This document shows, in pieces, positions 41,361 through 53,523 of a stretch of DNA of 64,000 bases (positions are counted from its first letter, which is position 1; each line of letters starts with the position of its first letter). This DNA comes from Isoetes taiwanensis (Eukaryota > Streptophyta > Lycopodiopsida > Isoetales > Isoetaceae): the NCBI GenBank assembly GCA_021234155.1, contig JAJEKV010000004.1, positions 9,422,109 through 9,486,108 on the forward strand, given 5' to 3'. The notes below the pieces were generated by a model. That model was not told the origin of the DNA. It saw only the letters and a program-made list of their open reading frames with translations, and made no database searches. Both the position numbers and the translations under genes were made by a program.

Positions 41361-41542
41361 CTTAACACACTGCCCCGAGAGTTTTGGGCCATCCGATCAT
41401 TATCAAAATCGATCTGGATCCGTCCATTTCATAACATCCTAGGGTGTTATGGAGTAGCAGTGTGTTATAGCTCCAGTAACACACTGATCAAGATTGATCT
41501 GAGCCGTTGGATCACTATAAACTTGAGGGGCAGTGTGTTAAG
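41361..41542. repeat. MITE-like element with 16-base terminal inverted repeats
   Basis: CTTAACACACTGCCCC (41361-41376) and GGGGCAGTGTGTTAAG (41527-41542) are perfect inverse copies around 150 bases with no coding capacity, which include further AACACACTG/CAGTGTGTT pairs. No clear target duplication is visible. Confidence 0.65.
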
Positions 41543-41639
41543 GACTTATAATTTTACAAAGATCAAAAATATTTAAAGAGGTAATATGTTTATTCTTAGC
41601 TCTTCCCCTTGCAGCATGGATGGCATGGCATTGAGTTTC

Positions 41640-42190
41640 TTTCTAGTCCCTCTTGCATGGGTTCGAGTCCTCCATGGGTAAAAGTTCTGACATTTGCATG
41701 GGTTCGAGTCTTGCCGTTGACGAGCCTTTTGGTCTTTTTAAGCTATCTACCAACTTCTTTTGTAGCGAGTCCTGTCGTTGACGAATCTTTGGTCTTTTTA
41801 AGGTATTCGACTTGCCTAAAATCTTGAGGTATTAGACTCGGCCTACTTCTTTTTTGTAGGATCCGACCTACTACTTTTTGTATTCGACCTACCTACTACT
41901 TTTTGTTTTGTAGAGTCCTGCAGTTGAAGAGTCTTTTGGTCTTTTCAAGTATTCAACTTGTCTAAAACCTTGAGGTATTAGATTCAACCTACTTTTTGTA
42001 TTCGACTTATTAGACTCGACCTACTATTTGTATCGAGTCCTGTTGTTGATGAGTCTTTTGATCTTTTCAAGGTATTCGACTTGCCTACAACCTTGAGGTA
42101 TTAGACTTGACGTACTTCCTTTTGTATTTGACTTATTAGACTCGACCTACTTTTTGTAGCGAGTCCTACCGTTGATGAGTCTTTTGGTCT
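41640..42190. repeat. Degenerate tandem repeat with GAGTCCTGCCGTTGACGAG and TATTCGACTTGCC
   Basis: At least five diverged units alternate GAGTCYTGYYGTTGAYGAG, TCTTTTGGTCTTTT, TATTCGACTTGCCTA and TTAGACTCGACCTACT. Another isolated copy is at 46803-46866. GGGTTCGAGTCC at 41652 and 41700 matches a tRNA B-box, so the unit may derive from a tRNA-related SINE. Confidence 0.7.
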
Positions 42191-42194
42191 TTTT

Positions 42195-42265
42195 GGGTTG
42201 CCCCTAGGGGGGCAATCCCTTGTTTATGTGGGTTTTTGGCATATTCATGGTATATGCCAAAAACT
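42195..42265 (+). repeat. Dispersed GGGTTGCCCCTAGGGG...GGCATATTC repeat, copy 1
   Basis: The block GGGTTGCCCCTAGGGG, GCAATCCCTTGTTTATG and GGTTTTTGGCATATTC recurs at 44926-45005, 57480-57540 and 59265-59340 (the last two reversed). Confidence 0.7.
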
Positions 42266-42495
42266 GCTAAAAACCTGCTGTAAGCTGTAAATGCTCGGTC
42301 ATCCCTGTTGCCAGGCGGCTGCTGTGCATACCGGCTAACCGGAAGTTAGGATGCATGGAGGCCATCGGCATTAAGATTGCATTGTTACTGCCGGAGCTCG
42401 GCAGAGAGAGGGCGAATCCAGGCTTTCTCTTGGAGAGCGGAATATTACCCTCTACAAATTTATCATACCCGAGCTTGTTCGCCATAGCCCAAATG

Positions 42496-42672
42496 CAATT
42501 GGATCTGCTGACCCAAATTTCGTGGAAAGTTTCTGGGTTTCCTTCAAACAGGGTAATTGGAAGCGGAACTAATTTGGATTCATCAAGATTTCAATTTTTG
42601 ATTGCAGATCGGCTAAATGTGAACGCCCAAAATGTGCATGCTTATATTGTGGGACACGGGGATCCGATAGAA
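42496..42672 (+). pseudogene. L-lactate dehydrogenase fragment (plant type)
   Basis: [20 protein letters not shown], then [20 protein letters not shown], then VNAQNVHAYIVGHGD match the central LDH region. This covers the strand before the DLLT motif, the [11 protein letters not shown] segment with the substrate-binding Arg in LDSSRF, and the loop leading to the catalytic His. The catalytic motif has lost one residue (VGHGD for VGEHGD). No Rossmann N-terminus or C-terminal domain is nearby. The reading frame is open for a further 30 codons of unrelated sequence on either side. This is a truncated pseudogene of a host metabolic enzyme. Confidence 0.75.
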
Positions 42673-42719
42673 GCTACAACGATGGTCTTTGCATTTCAAA
42701 GGTGTGTGTAAAGTTTTCA

Positions 42720-44660
42720 GATCCACTGATTCACTTTTATGCTTTGTTCTGTAACAAGTTCAAGCCATGTAATCATGTGTTATTCAGATCATACAGTTGA
42801 TGCAGAGCTTAGGTCTGCAACACGAGCCTTTTTTTAGGATGGATAGACTCAGAAATCCAAACAACCTCGCTTATAAAAGTTCTCTAAATGTAAGGGCTGT
42901 GCACAGTGTATGTGTGTGTGTGCTTGATTCTTCAGAAGCTTGCAGAAGGGGAGTTTATCCGTGTCCACAGATCGTAGAAGGAATCCATACAGTTGGGCAG
43001 CTCTTAAAAACTGCCGGATTCTTTGCCCTTCTCAAGATTTTTTTGCTCATTCATGCATCATCACGCACTGCAGAGGAATCCGGTAATGATTTCAACAGTA
43101 TAAAGAGCTGGTCCTACATGTTACATACATGTCTCATTTCAAGAATGTATCTTTGAGGTGCATTTACAATTGGGCTTTTGAGCTTTCGGTTGATGCATTT
43201 TGACTATAATCCTCCAAATATAGCTTCAAAATTCATGTAGATTACTGAGAGCAAGATGCGATATTTGAAATGAGCAGAGTTTGCTAATATTGAGCTCTCT
43301 TTTGCAGCTTCTAAGTCTTGGCTAATCTATTTTGTTTTATATAGTGGAAGCATCTACTTAAGATTCAAGCATAATTACCTTCCTACTCCTGATATCTTGC
43401 AGGACCATATTCGTATACTCTCCTTATTCTCAAGCAACTTGATTTTTTTTATGAGAAATCAAGAAACAGAACAAATGCCCTTTTCAGATTACTTTTTCAG
43501 TCTGCTAAAGTGTTACCATAGATGACACATGTTGTTATCGAAGCTAGAATATTTGCTTGGAGCAGCTCTAGGTGCACAAGCTCTTCTTAGGTAACATGTG
43601 AACAGCCCAACCATTTTAGAAAGGATGCATGAAAGAAATAAGATGTTGATGCAACTTAACTATTCTTTTTGCAGAAGCAGTATGGAATGCCAACCTTGCA
43701 TGATACTAAGGATATTCAGTATGGTAGCTTAGGATGATGGTTGCACAGCCAGTTAGCCAGAAAGGTGAGCTCATTTTTATTCTCTGTTCTTTTGTATTTG
43801 ATCTCAGCGTTCCTTCTTTCTTTTATTTATCCTCATTGATGAATTCATTGATTGGCTATGCATTCCGATTATTTGGAAAATAATACAGTGCCAATGAGAA
43901 TCGGGTTTTTATTTTGTAGATCGACATGGTGAACATTTGGTAGACGGATGCATGCGCACATATATAGTGCTAAAAAATAAAAATACGGCTCTTAATTTCT
44001 GGTATTTTATTATAGAAGGGACCTTTTGTTTTCTGTTTTTCTACAATGCTTAAAGATAATCTTTGCACCCTGTGCATATTTTTAGCTAGGGCAAATCAAT
44101 TATAGCAGAGATGATCTATATTGGAGGTCATATTGGATGGAGACTTCATTCTTCCAAGATAGTCATTCTTTGGTGCGACCATAGAAGTAATAATCTATGC
44201 ATGTTGGAAGAGATGCAGAGTGTTCTATTGGCAACGTGCAATGCTTTGTTTCTTTAAGATCTGAATTAATTCCTTTGGTGCAGAAGAACAAACAAAGGGC
44301 AACGCATGTAATCAATAATCTACCATTGATTTTTGAGCATTTTGATGTGCAATTAAATTTGAAGATTGCATCAAGTTGCCTCTGTTTAAGAAGCTGGAGA
44401 TAAAGATTGTTGAGCAAGATATGTACAAAGACCACTGTTGCGTATTTTGCAGTGATGGAACGTTGCATTTGCCTGACTTTTTCATTCAAATAAAAATGTA
44501 ACTTACCATTTCCGTCTTTGCTCTTTTGAACAAATTAAAGATAATATGGGGTAAGATGGTTTAATCTTACTATTTAAAAGCATACAAGACAAATATTAGT
44601 CCAAAGTTGGATGCTCGACCATCGAATTTAATTTATGATTTCTCACATTTCTCACATACT
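42720..44660. other. Non-coding; no supported gene
   Basis: Only short open frames without recognisable domains occur (for example 42797-43156 and 44197-44403, plus strand). Composition is AT-rich. Confidence 0.45.
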
Positions 44661-44663
44661 ACA

Positions 44664-44850
44664 AACAAGTTGTCTATAACAATTTTCTTCATTAGCTTGC
44701 ATCTATAAGCTTGAGATAGATAAACTAACAACTACCATTATGCTTGTCTATAACAATTTTCTTCATTCGCTTGCATGTGACCATTATGCTTGTCTATAAC
44801 AATTTTCTTCATTCGCTTGCATGTATAAGCTTGAGATAGATAAACTGTTG
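44664..44850. repeat. Three-copy tandem repeat
   Basis: GTCTATAACAATTTTCTTC followed by ATTCGCTTGCATGT occurs three times; the outer copies also share ATAAGCTTGAGATAGATAAAC. Confidence 0.8.
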
Positions 44851-44925
44851 ATATTGAACTTTGATGTGTACAACTAAAAATTAGATGCCTAAAAATATGA
44901 AAAAAATATTAATTCCCCTTTTTTT

Positions 44926-45005
44926 TTGTGGGGGGGGTTGCCCTGTGGGGCAAAACCTTGCTTATGTGGGGTTTGTGGCATATCCTAGGTATATGCTGGA
45001 ATATA
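44926..45005 (+). repeat. Dispersed GGGTTGCCCC repeat, copy 2
   Basis: GGGTTGCCCTGTGGGG, GCAAAACCTTGCTTATG and TTTGTGGCATATCC follow the order of copy 1. The tail has a palindromic ATACCTAGGATATGC pair. Confidence 0.65.
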
Positions 45006-45149
45006 CCTAGGATATGCTGGTGACTGCTCCAAACCCATTGTTCCCTATAAACTAGCGGTCTCGTGCATTCTAGATCGCAGATGTTGCAACCAGGCAACTG
45101 GCAAAGTAGACCGATCTGACGCAACTGCAACGAAACAGGTCAAACATGT

Positions 45150-46273
45150 CTTATAGCAAGCTCTGAAGGCTTTCAATGGTGCAATACCCACTTCCTTTTC
45201 CAAGCTTACCAAGCTCAGAAAACTGTCCATTTCTGATAATCCCATTCTCTCCGACACGATTCCGGCATTTCTTAGTTCGTTCCGTGGGCTTAAGGAATTT
45301 TTGGCATCCAATACATAGCTCAAGGGTCCCATCCCTGCGGAATTCTTTGGCCTTTCTAATCTCAAACACTTGGATCTGTCTTGTACAAGTTCCACAGATG
45401 GGGAAGATTTGTGTGGGCTTGGCGGTGTTTTTCCATCAGATTTTTCCAAGCTTGCCAATTTTGAAATTCTTAATTTATATAGGGTTAAGCTTCCAGTCTC
45501 TATTCCGGGGGGATTAGGCAACCTAACAAATCTTCAAGAGTTATCTCTAGGTTCCAACGAATTATTCGGCACCATTCCGGCGACATTGGGGTTGCTGAAG
45601 AATCTAGAGACCTTAAGTCTAGGACCAAATTTCTTTAAGGGGAGCATTCCTGCAACGCTGGGAGATTTATAAAAGCTCCAAATACTGCGGCTAAACTACA
45701 ACAATCTAACAGGGCCATTGCCCAGTACGTTAGGTAACATATCAAGTCTGAAGATTTTGGCCCTCCACAACAATCCTGGCATAATTGGTGCAATCCCTGC
45801 CTCATTCAAAGGCCTAAAATCACTGGAAGTTTTGTGGGTATCATACACAGGGCTTTCCGGTCCAATTCCTGATATATTCAACAAAATGACGGAACTAACA
45901 TATATTGATTTCAGGAAGAATGGATTCACAGGCTCATTTCCGCCCTCTATGAGGCTCCGTTCTAGCCTAGAGGAATTGTATGCATCTAGTAACTCCCTCT
46001 TTGGTCCAATTAAGGAGGATCTGAGCAGTTTGTGGAACTTGGTGTGGCTTGATTTGAGATACAACAAGATCACAGGCATATCTGCGGATTGCAAGGGCCT
46101 GAATAATTTGCTAAATTTTCTGGACCTGTCATGCAATAAATTGAGTGGCAAAATACCTCAGGTTGGTGTTCTGGCTAACTTCAATGCATCTAGCTATGCC
46201 GCCAATGCTGGTTTGTGTGGATCTCCATTAAAGAGCTTGAGGATTAATGTGCATTTGATATTTACAACTTAAT
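45150..46273 (+). pseudogene. LRR receptor-like protein ectodomain, pseudogene
   Basis: About a dozen plant extracellular-type LRRs follow each other: FNGAIPTSFSKLTKLRKLSI, NLTNLQELSLGSNELFGTIP, LKNLETLSLGPNFFKGSIP, ISSLKILALHNNPGIIGAIP, LKSLEVLWVSYTGLSGPIP and LDLSCNKLSGKIP. The end is the usual cap (NASSYAANAGLCGSPL). TAG at about 45317 and TAA at 45670 interrupt the frame. There is no signal peptide in frame, no transmembrane segment and no kinase after 46273. The open parts are 45370-45672 and 45718-46272. The relationship to LRR-RLK/RLP genes is clear; the specific gene is not. Confidence 0.8.
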
Positions 46274-46279
46274 GAAAAC

Positions 46280-48990
46280 AATGTATGTACATGTACAATA
46301 ACATACTTGTCAAGAAATATACCTGATCTTTGTTTGTTTAGTTGTAACGAGAAGTAGATCAATAATATTTAAGAGAGTAGATTAGAACATAATACATTTC
46401 TTAAAATCCATGTACATTTTAAAGCTGTCACAAAATAGAAGTTGGGTCGACTAATTTTTCTGGCATATATTTCTGTTGCACCACTAGCATCCTTCTACAT
46501 CACGGAAAGGAAATTGGCCCATCGATTCCGCTTAGCAGGTAAGAACAGAGGGAGGAACTGGTAAGATCAGATGTATAGAACCAGTTTACCAGATAGGATT
46601 TCGCTTCTACCATTGCTTTTGCTCTTGAATAGAATGCTCTGTTTCTGAAACAAAATGCTCTAGGGTTTAGATTCTTTCTACCACTTTTCCTTTTCCTATC
46701 CTTCCTTTTCTGCCTTGAATTGATTGTCAAAACATGACTTTGAACTATGATTAAGCCACTTCACCCTCCATCTATGGAGGGCAACCCTCCGTGCGCAGCA
46801 CCTTGTTAATATATTCGACTTGCCTAAAACTTTGAGGTACTAGACTCGACCTACTTTTTGTATTTTATTTTAAGAACATGTCCAGTACCACTCTGGAATT
46901 GAACATGAAATTGGGAGCCAATAAAAGCACTGGCATTTGTTGGAAGCCAATGAAGTCTTATTTTATTGCTGTTTATTTGGTTTGTTTCTTATATTGAAGA
47001 TATGGTTTTTCACATTAAAGAAAACTTAATACATACAGCAAGAATCCATCCATTGCTTCTCATGAATGCTGCCAATATGGCATGATGTAAAAAATACTAT
47101 CTATCTATCTATCTCAAAATAAACATTATTTTTTCTTTGATACAAAACACAGTGAATAAAGCGCGTCATCTTCCAAAGTAAGGAATGAAAGAGGCCCCAA
47201 AAGTAAACTGCCCAACCCGTCTTCGTTTCAATATCTTCATAAAGACTTACTGCATTACAATGATCTTTCGCATATAGTTTCCAATGCTGCCTTTTGCAGG
47301 TCTTCTGGGTTGTCCAGTCATAGTTAATCTCTGGAAGTAACCAAGCCTCTCTCGCTCATCTCCTCTTTCCTGAATTCAAAAGCGACGCTAAATTCTGCCA
47401 TGCATACACCTGGAAAGCCAGATAAAATCAATTTATTGCCAATTCAACACAATCTGCCAGTGAACCATCAAAATTTATGTCCCAGTTAGGATCAAGTAAA
47501 CCCCTGAGTCAAGGAATTACATCACCCCTACGACAGTTTGCCCGTGCCAGGCAGGCTGCCCAGCCCATCTGGGAATCCTCCAACATGCAAGCGGATGTCC
47601 GAACAAAAACTCCTAGCTGCCTTAGCATTTGTGGGTCTTGAAATAATAAGGCCTTAAAAAGATAAATTTAAAAGTTCTTAAAAAGTCAGTTAGGTTTAAA
47701 AATAACAAGTGCTTAAAAAGATAAGCCAGTAAAATAATATAAGCCATTAAAATAATATAAGCTTCTTTAGTTCCCTTTTTCATTCTTAGCTATATCTTTT
47801 CCTCTATATTTATATGAACTCTCAATGGTTCAGCACGCACAAAAAAACCCTTATTTTTTAATAAACCTTTTTTTCCCAACAAAAAACTTGTAAAATCTAT
47901 TTGCCAATATAATCTCAAAGGATACTATAGGGAAGACGTCTATTTTCCTGAGACTCAATGGTATAGATTAACAAAATAATACATTAAGAATCCACAGTCT
48001 AATAAGAGCAGAGCTTTTGCCCTTTCGGCTTTAAGTCCTCGATATAGGGGAAGCAAGATTGAAAGACTTTATTACCTTAAAAGAATGGTGATCGATCACA
48101 AAATCAAAAATCAAAATTGTCTTGAAGCTCCATTCTGAAAGATGCCGAATCATGAATCTAATTTAGTTCATCTGCATCTAGCAAAAAGCAAGGTTTGTCC
48201 CACTACACAACTAAGAGGAAGGATATATAGAAGTTTCTTCCGCTATCTAGGGATATCAACCTCCTCCTCTTGCTGGAAAGAGGAGTCTAGGCCTTGCTAA
48301 AAACTTTTTAAAACAGCCATAAGATCTTCTATTGAAAGACAAGGTCAATCCAAGTCCCCAAGTTAACTTAGGCGCATAAAACTTGTCTTGATAGAGTACA
48401 AACTCTCAGAAAAACCCATCTGGGGTATAAAACCAAGAGAACTTGTATTTAGTGCAAGTGCACTTGACCAAAAAAGGATGCCAAATAGATTGTCATATTT
48501 GAAAAACTATAAAAACAACCAGTATACAATCATATTTTTTAGCACATCATCCTACAGATCTACATCCTTTCATGCAATTCTAGTTGTAAAGCCACCCCAT
48601 ATGATGCTCTCGTTGTATAGATAGGGTAAATTCCCATCATCACTGGCTCCCAGTCGCTATAATAGTCTTTGGTCTATCTTGGCCCACTTGGGATGGCCAA
48701 ATGCCTAAACGGAGAATATGGATGTGGCATTTGGCCCACTTATCCCCTGGGTTGTCTACATTGTGGAAGCATGATACAATGCTAGCATATGACATAAACA
48801 TGAATAGCATATACACCATCATAGGTATACTTGCTTTTTCTTTGCCACAACCAAAAAGAGAAGGCAAACAACATTCGTTCATTCCCTCTTGCTTCTTGAT
48901 GGCTCTCTCCTCTCTAATCCAGTACGACTCAAACAATATTTTCTTTTTATCATTTCTCTTCCTTCTTTGCCCGACACCCTTGCCATTTCA
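46280..48990. other. Non-coding, AT-rich
   Basis: No gene is visible. A copy of the TATTCGACTTGCC / CTCGACCTACT unit lies at 46803-46866 and an (ATCT) microsatellite at 47098-47116. Confidence 0.5.
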
Positions 48991-49009
48991 GGAGGATAAA
49001 CAAAGGAGG

Positions 49010-49565
49010 TTATGTCAAGTAACTTACTCGAGTCGGGTATTACAAGAGAGGACTTTGGGCAGGCTATATTTCATTTAAAGCATGATAAGTATTCTAGTCT
49101 TGACGGTTTCCCATTGAGTTCTTTCAAACCTGTTAGACTTGGCTCAACAATTATGGTGCCTTTTCTGATTTTTGTTGTTCTCAAGTTTGGATAAGCTCCT
49201 TAACATAGGGTGCGTCTCCCTCGTTTTGAATGCAAAGAGCCTAGGTCCATTTCTGAATAGTGTCCCATCACCTTGCTCTCATATGTCTATAAAATTCTTG
49301 CTAAAGTCTTGTCTGATAAGGTACACAACATTTTAGCTGAGTCTATTTCTTCTACACAATCTGATTTCACCCTCACCGATGCATCTTGAACAATGTTGCA
49401 ACTGCTTACGATGGAATGTATTGGCCTCGCTTACATAGTCATCAAGTAGTATTTCTCAAACTAGATTTTGCTAAAGCCTATGACAGCATTGGTTGATCAT
49501 TCTTGGAGAAATGCCTTCTTGCTTTGGAATTTGGAGGCATTCATCCATGATGTTATGAAGTTTCA
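49010..49565 (+). pseudogene. LINE (L1-type) reverse transcriptase relic
   Basis: Across changing frames one can read FHLKHDKYSSLDGFPLSSFK, then YKILAKVLSDKVHNILAESI, then TQSDFTL, and then VVFLKLDFAKAYDSIGW. These match RT motifs of plant L1-like elements (DG(F/Y)P, the YKI(I/L)AK helix, Q..F and LDxxKAYD with the first catalytic Asp). Many stops and frameshifts. The region after 49565 is not RT. Confidence 0.65.
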
Positions 49566-49639
49566 TGTGCCGAGACCCACAGAAAAGGAAGGAGTAGAAG
49601 GCAAAAATCCAACAGAGGTAGTCGAAAAATGGAAGCACG

Positions 49640-49816
49640 AGGACAGGGATGTACATGAGAACAAGGACCCACAGTTGCAGCAACCAAGGAAGCATTGAGA
49701 GGCGGGAATTGTTTCAAATTAGTGGATCCGGACAGGGATGTACATGAGAACAAGGACCCACAGTTGCAGCAGCCAAGGAAGCATTGAGAGGCAGGAATTG
49801 TTTCAAATTAGTGGAT
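49640..49816. repeat. 88-base tandem duplication
   Basis: GGACAGGGATGTACATGAG to TTTCAAATTAGTGGATCC occurs twice in tandem with two substitutions, inside an otherwise open plus-strand frame. Confidence 0.85.
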
Positions 49817-50215
49817 CCACTAGCAGACGGATGTGCAAAAGCAAGAGGATTGAAACGTGAGTTAGCAAGCAAGGCAGGAGGAATTGCAGAAGCACCAGAT
49901 TGCATAGGGGAGGCAAAAATAGAAGAGAAATCAATAGAAGGATATCCTAGTGCCATGGAAGCAGAATTGACAGAAGAAGTAACAACTGAGGAAGACATAC
50001 TAGGGTTAATCACAGAGGCCGAAATGGAAACCCCAAATCCGGCACTGATTCCGATGTTGAGCTATCTGATGCCATACACCAACGGAAAGCGTACAGTCTG
50101 GGCTTTCCAACACACAAAAAATCGTCCAAATCTTACACCCGAGAAGAGAGATACGCATAGAAATGGCAAACGGCACCTCATGGTGCCTCACAGCGAAAAC
50201 AGTCAAAGATTATAA
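49784..50215 (+). CDS. Unrecognised 143-codon ORF
   Basis: The frame (MRGRNCFKLVDPLADGCAKA and onward) is acidic in the middle (EAELTEEVTTEEDILGLITE) and basic at the end. It has no recognisable domain and no obvious promoter. The duplication at its beginning and the adjacency to LINE relics suggest that it is part of a mobile element or a chance frame. Confidence 0.25.
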   Translation: MRGRNCFKLVDPLADGCAKARGLKRELASKAGGIAEAPDCIGEAKIEEKSIEGYPSAMEAELTEEVTTEEDILGLITEAEMETPNPALIPMLSYLMPYTNGKRTVWAFQHTKNRPNLTPEKRDTHRNGKRHLMVPHSENSQRL

Positions 50216-50262
50216 AAGTCCGCCCTATCGTTTGTTCTTAACCTGCTAGCAAAATGTATGGA

Positions 50263-50410
50263 GGGATAAATTGCTCCATCCTATGCTTAGAATAGAATAG
50301 AATAGAATAGAATAGAATAGAATAGAATAGAATAGAATAGAATAGAATAGAATAGAATAGAATAGGGATAAATTGCTCCATCCTATGCTTAGAATAAAAT
50401 AGAATAGAAT
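50263..50410. repeat. Duplicated flank with (AGAAT)n microsatellite
   Basis: GGGATAAATTGCTCCATCC, TATGCTTAGAATA occurs at 50263-50294 and 50365-50396, each followed by AGAAT repeats (about 14 and 3 units). It abuts the LINE 3' end, so it is the LINE's microsatellite tail, with a local duplication. Confidence 0.85.
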
Positions 50411-51603
50411 AGGCTTTTATCTTCCACGGAGATCAATTGGCCTATGGGACCCAAAGGAGAGAGCGCAACAGACCTATTACAGTTCGGGTTAAAAAAACCT
50501 CCCGCCTCGAAAGTTTTTCATGGAAAAAATCGTGGCAGTAATAAGAATGCTGTCAAATTATACAAATATACATATGAGACAAGACAAATTCAAGTCGTGT
50601 ATGTTTGGGGGCAGAGTTGGTCTCGCAGATCCATTACCTCCTGGAGGTATGATCCCAGTATCTGGACTGAAGCCGTGCTGAGTATCGCGTGTAGTGGTTG
50701 GCCAAGCCTGACTAATTCAGCACAGCGTGTCCAGATTTGATCATACGTCGGACATCCTTGTAACGTATGGCATTCATTCTCAATGGCCTCTATAGAGTTG
50801 TTCTGCCGTGGTTCCCAAATCCATCTCCCTGTCTCAATGCGGATACGGTGTGCACCTATGCGAATTGAGGCAATGACTCTGTGCTTTTTCATAGGCAGAT
50901 GGGTACACAGATAATGTTGCGGTCTATGTTCCAATGAAGGATTCATGTGGCACTGGTAATGTGATATCTTCACCTGTTCAAGAGCGCAGGCGTCCCAGAG
51001 CTTGCTCAGGAAGCAGGCATCAAGGTACTGCCTCAGGCTGTGGCAATCTGCCTCTGTTTGCACCGGTATGCACCTGTGCACATTCTATCTGGTGAGCCAT
51101 TGAGCTCGCCTCCTTAGCCTGGCTTATGTCGTCGCAATGGGGCCACAACGCCTTCTGAAAGTAAACGATGTGCCGAACCAGGGCTGCCAGAGGTAGGAAA
51201 CTTGTCTCGTGTAGCAAGATCTGATATGGGACTGTGGACTTCACCCTTACTGCGCGGGCCAAGAAGGCTTTATGTACCTGCTCCAATAGTGAGGGACACC
51301 ACGTAGCCCCAGACCTCGACCTCACATAAAAGGATAGGCTCCACCAAGACCCTGAACAAGTGTGACTGATGGGCCCAGTCATATATCTTTGCTCTGTGAC
51401 TGTTGTTCTGCATGGCATACAGTGCCTTCCAGCCTGTTGTCGCCCATAGATGGATGAAAGCACCCCACTGCATGAGGGAAACTCCACTCCCAAATACATA
51501 TAGGTGGATGCCACTTCCACATTTTACCCTCAGTAACTGAAGGAGGAGACTCGGGCTGACGTGAGGATGATATGAGGACCATCTTAGTCTTGGCCGAGTT
51601 GAC

Positions 51604-51861
51604 TCACATGGCATTCTCTTGGCAGAATGTGTCCAGAGCAACGAGATGGCACTGCATATCTGTCGGAGTGCAAGCAAGGAGGCCTACATCATTAGCATAT
51701 GAGCTGCCTGGCAATCTGATGCAAGAGGTGGCTCTGTCGCCCCCATTTTCACCTAGCCAGCTCTCCAACTGGTCAATGTACAGTCCAAACAATGTAGGAG
51801 ACAAAGGGCATTCTTGGCGAAACCCGATACTGCTGTCGAATGGTTGGCTTGTCAGATGCAA
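51604..51861 (-). pseudogene. LINE RT core fragment
   Basis: IGFRQECPLSPTLFGLYIDQ is the RT motif around the catalytic palm, and SSYANDVGLLACTPTDMQ is the active-site box with Asn in place of the first Asp of YADD. The neighbouring frames 51270-51677 and 51020-51520 continue the thumb and C-terminal region (VHKAFLARAVRVKSTVPYQI). Confidence 0.75.
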
Positions 51862-52968
51862 CTGGCCTGAACATGTCTCTATAGTCTGTACAACAAATTC
51901 TGCAAATCTGCAGGGACCTCCAGGTTTTGCAATCTCGCCCGCAGCTTTTCCCGAGGCACTATGTCAAAAGCCTTTGCAAAGACCACAAAGCAGCAATACA
52001 GGACTCGTCGTCAGTTCCTGCGGTCCTCAACCAGGGCCTGCAGTGTGAAGGTATGATCAATGGTTGAGTGTCGCAGCCTGACCCTGCCTGTATGAGGGCC
52101 CAAAAATCTGTTGCCTCTATCCAGGACGTCAACTGCTACTCTAGAATGCCGGCAAGCAGTTTTGCAAACACCGAGCTGACCATAATTGTTCGGTAATTAG
52201 CTAGAAGTGCAGGTCATCCGCCTTGTATATGGGGACAACTCGGCTAGTGATCCACTGTGGGGGAAACCATCTTGGCATGTCGAACATGGCAATCAACACC
52301 GATACTATGGATGGTCCTGCCCACTTGAGCAACTCCGTCTGTATAGTATCCAGATCCGACACTTTTCCATTGGCTAGTGATGTAGGCCCTGGTCTACATC
52401 TGCCTCTGTGATTTCTAGTGCTGGGCCGTGCTGTGGGGGTACCGTTGCCCGTGCTCCATGAGGATCATAAAGCTGTTGCAGGTATTGTCCCCACTATTTA
52501 GATGTGATATTCCCTGTAGGCTGTACTGGCTTTCCGAGCACTGTTTGCCAGAAGGTCCTGGGATGATGATCCAGGAGGAAGAACATTTCCTGTTAATGGG
52601 TCGCGATGTACCTGGCCTTCTTAGCCTTAAGGAGAAGGCAGTATTGTCTGAAGGCTTGTGGGCATAGAGCAGGGTCTGTGACCTGGTGGAGCCAATGTTA
52701 TGTGTTCCTTACACTCCGCATCAAAGCAATGGTTACGCGGGAAGATCGTGGCTCCCATGGTCCGTCGAGGATGACTTCTCCCAAAGCACCTTGCTGCCGC
52801 CGCCCCAAGGATGTCAACCAACATGTCTGCCTGTTGATCAAGCATTGGGGATTGCAAAATGTCTGCCAAGTTATCTGTGAGCATCTAAGCATAAGCCTCT
52901 ACATGTTTATAGTCCAATTGCAGCTGAGGCACACAAGGAAGTGCTACATTGGAGGTCGGGAAAACCTA

Positions 52969-53523
52969 TCAAGCTAGTTGCAAGTAGAGTTGTAGGTGGG
53001 TTGAGTCCACCTCCTCATCCCTACTACCTGTTCCCGCTCGAAAATGCTTGACAACATGCATATTCTGTTCTGCCACCAACACATAGTCTACCACGCTAGA
53101 TCTGCTCCCCTTCCCCCCTCCGGGTTCTCTTGTTTGCAAGTGTGTTTGTGAGATGTCGGCCATTTGCCAATCCATTACAAATTATCAGATTAAAAATACT
53201 ACACAACAACACCAACTGCCTATCATATCACATGATCTGATTGTCATTTGATACACGGGCCAAGCTCCCCTCTAAGGAGCACAGTTGCAACACATTGTCA
53301 GCAAGGGGATCAAATTTCATGGGTTGTTCTGTGCCGGTGCGTGCATTGAAGTCTTCAACAAGCATGACTCTATCCAACTGCCTGTGTTGCTGGATATCAT
53401 CATATAGATCGACATAAGGGTCCAGCCTATCATCCGTATGGGTGTGGTAGAAGTTGCTCTCGGCATATGGGAAGTAGCAGGCCGCCACAAAGAGAGGGTT
53501 GTCACTGCAGTGCTACACGCCAA
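52969..53523 (-). pseudogene. LINE endonuclease fragments
   Basis: ACYFPYAESNFYHTHTDDRL, LVEDFNARTG (the GDFNA motif with Gly to Glu) and RSSVVDYVLVAEQNM (the SxIDYV motif) are diagnostic of APE-type LINE endonucleases. They lie in two or three frames. Confidence 0.7.

Noticed and set aside
41640-41720. tRNA gene
   Set aside because: A B-box word is present, but no acceptor stem, anticodon arm or A-box could be folded.
45045-45521. Minus-strand ORFs across the LRR region
   Set aside because: Shadows of the plus-strand LRR pseudogene.
50289-50364. CRISPR-like array
   Set aside because: A simple pentanucleotide microsatellite with no spacers, in a eukaryotic LINE tail.
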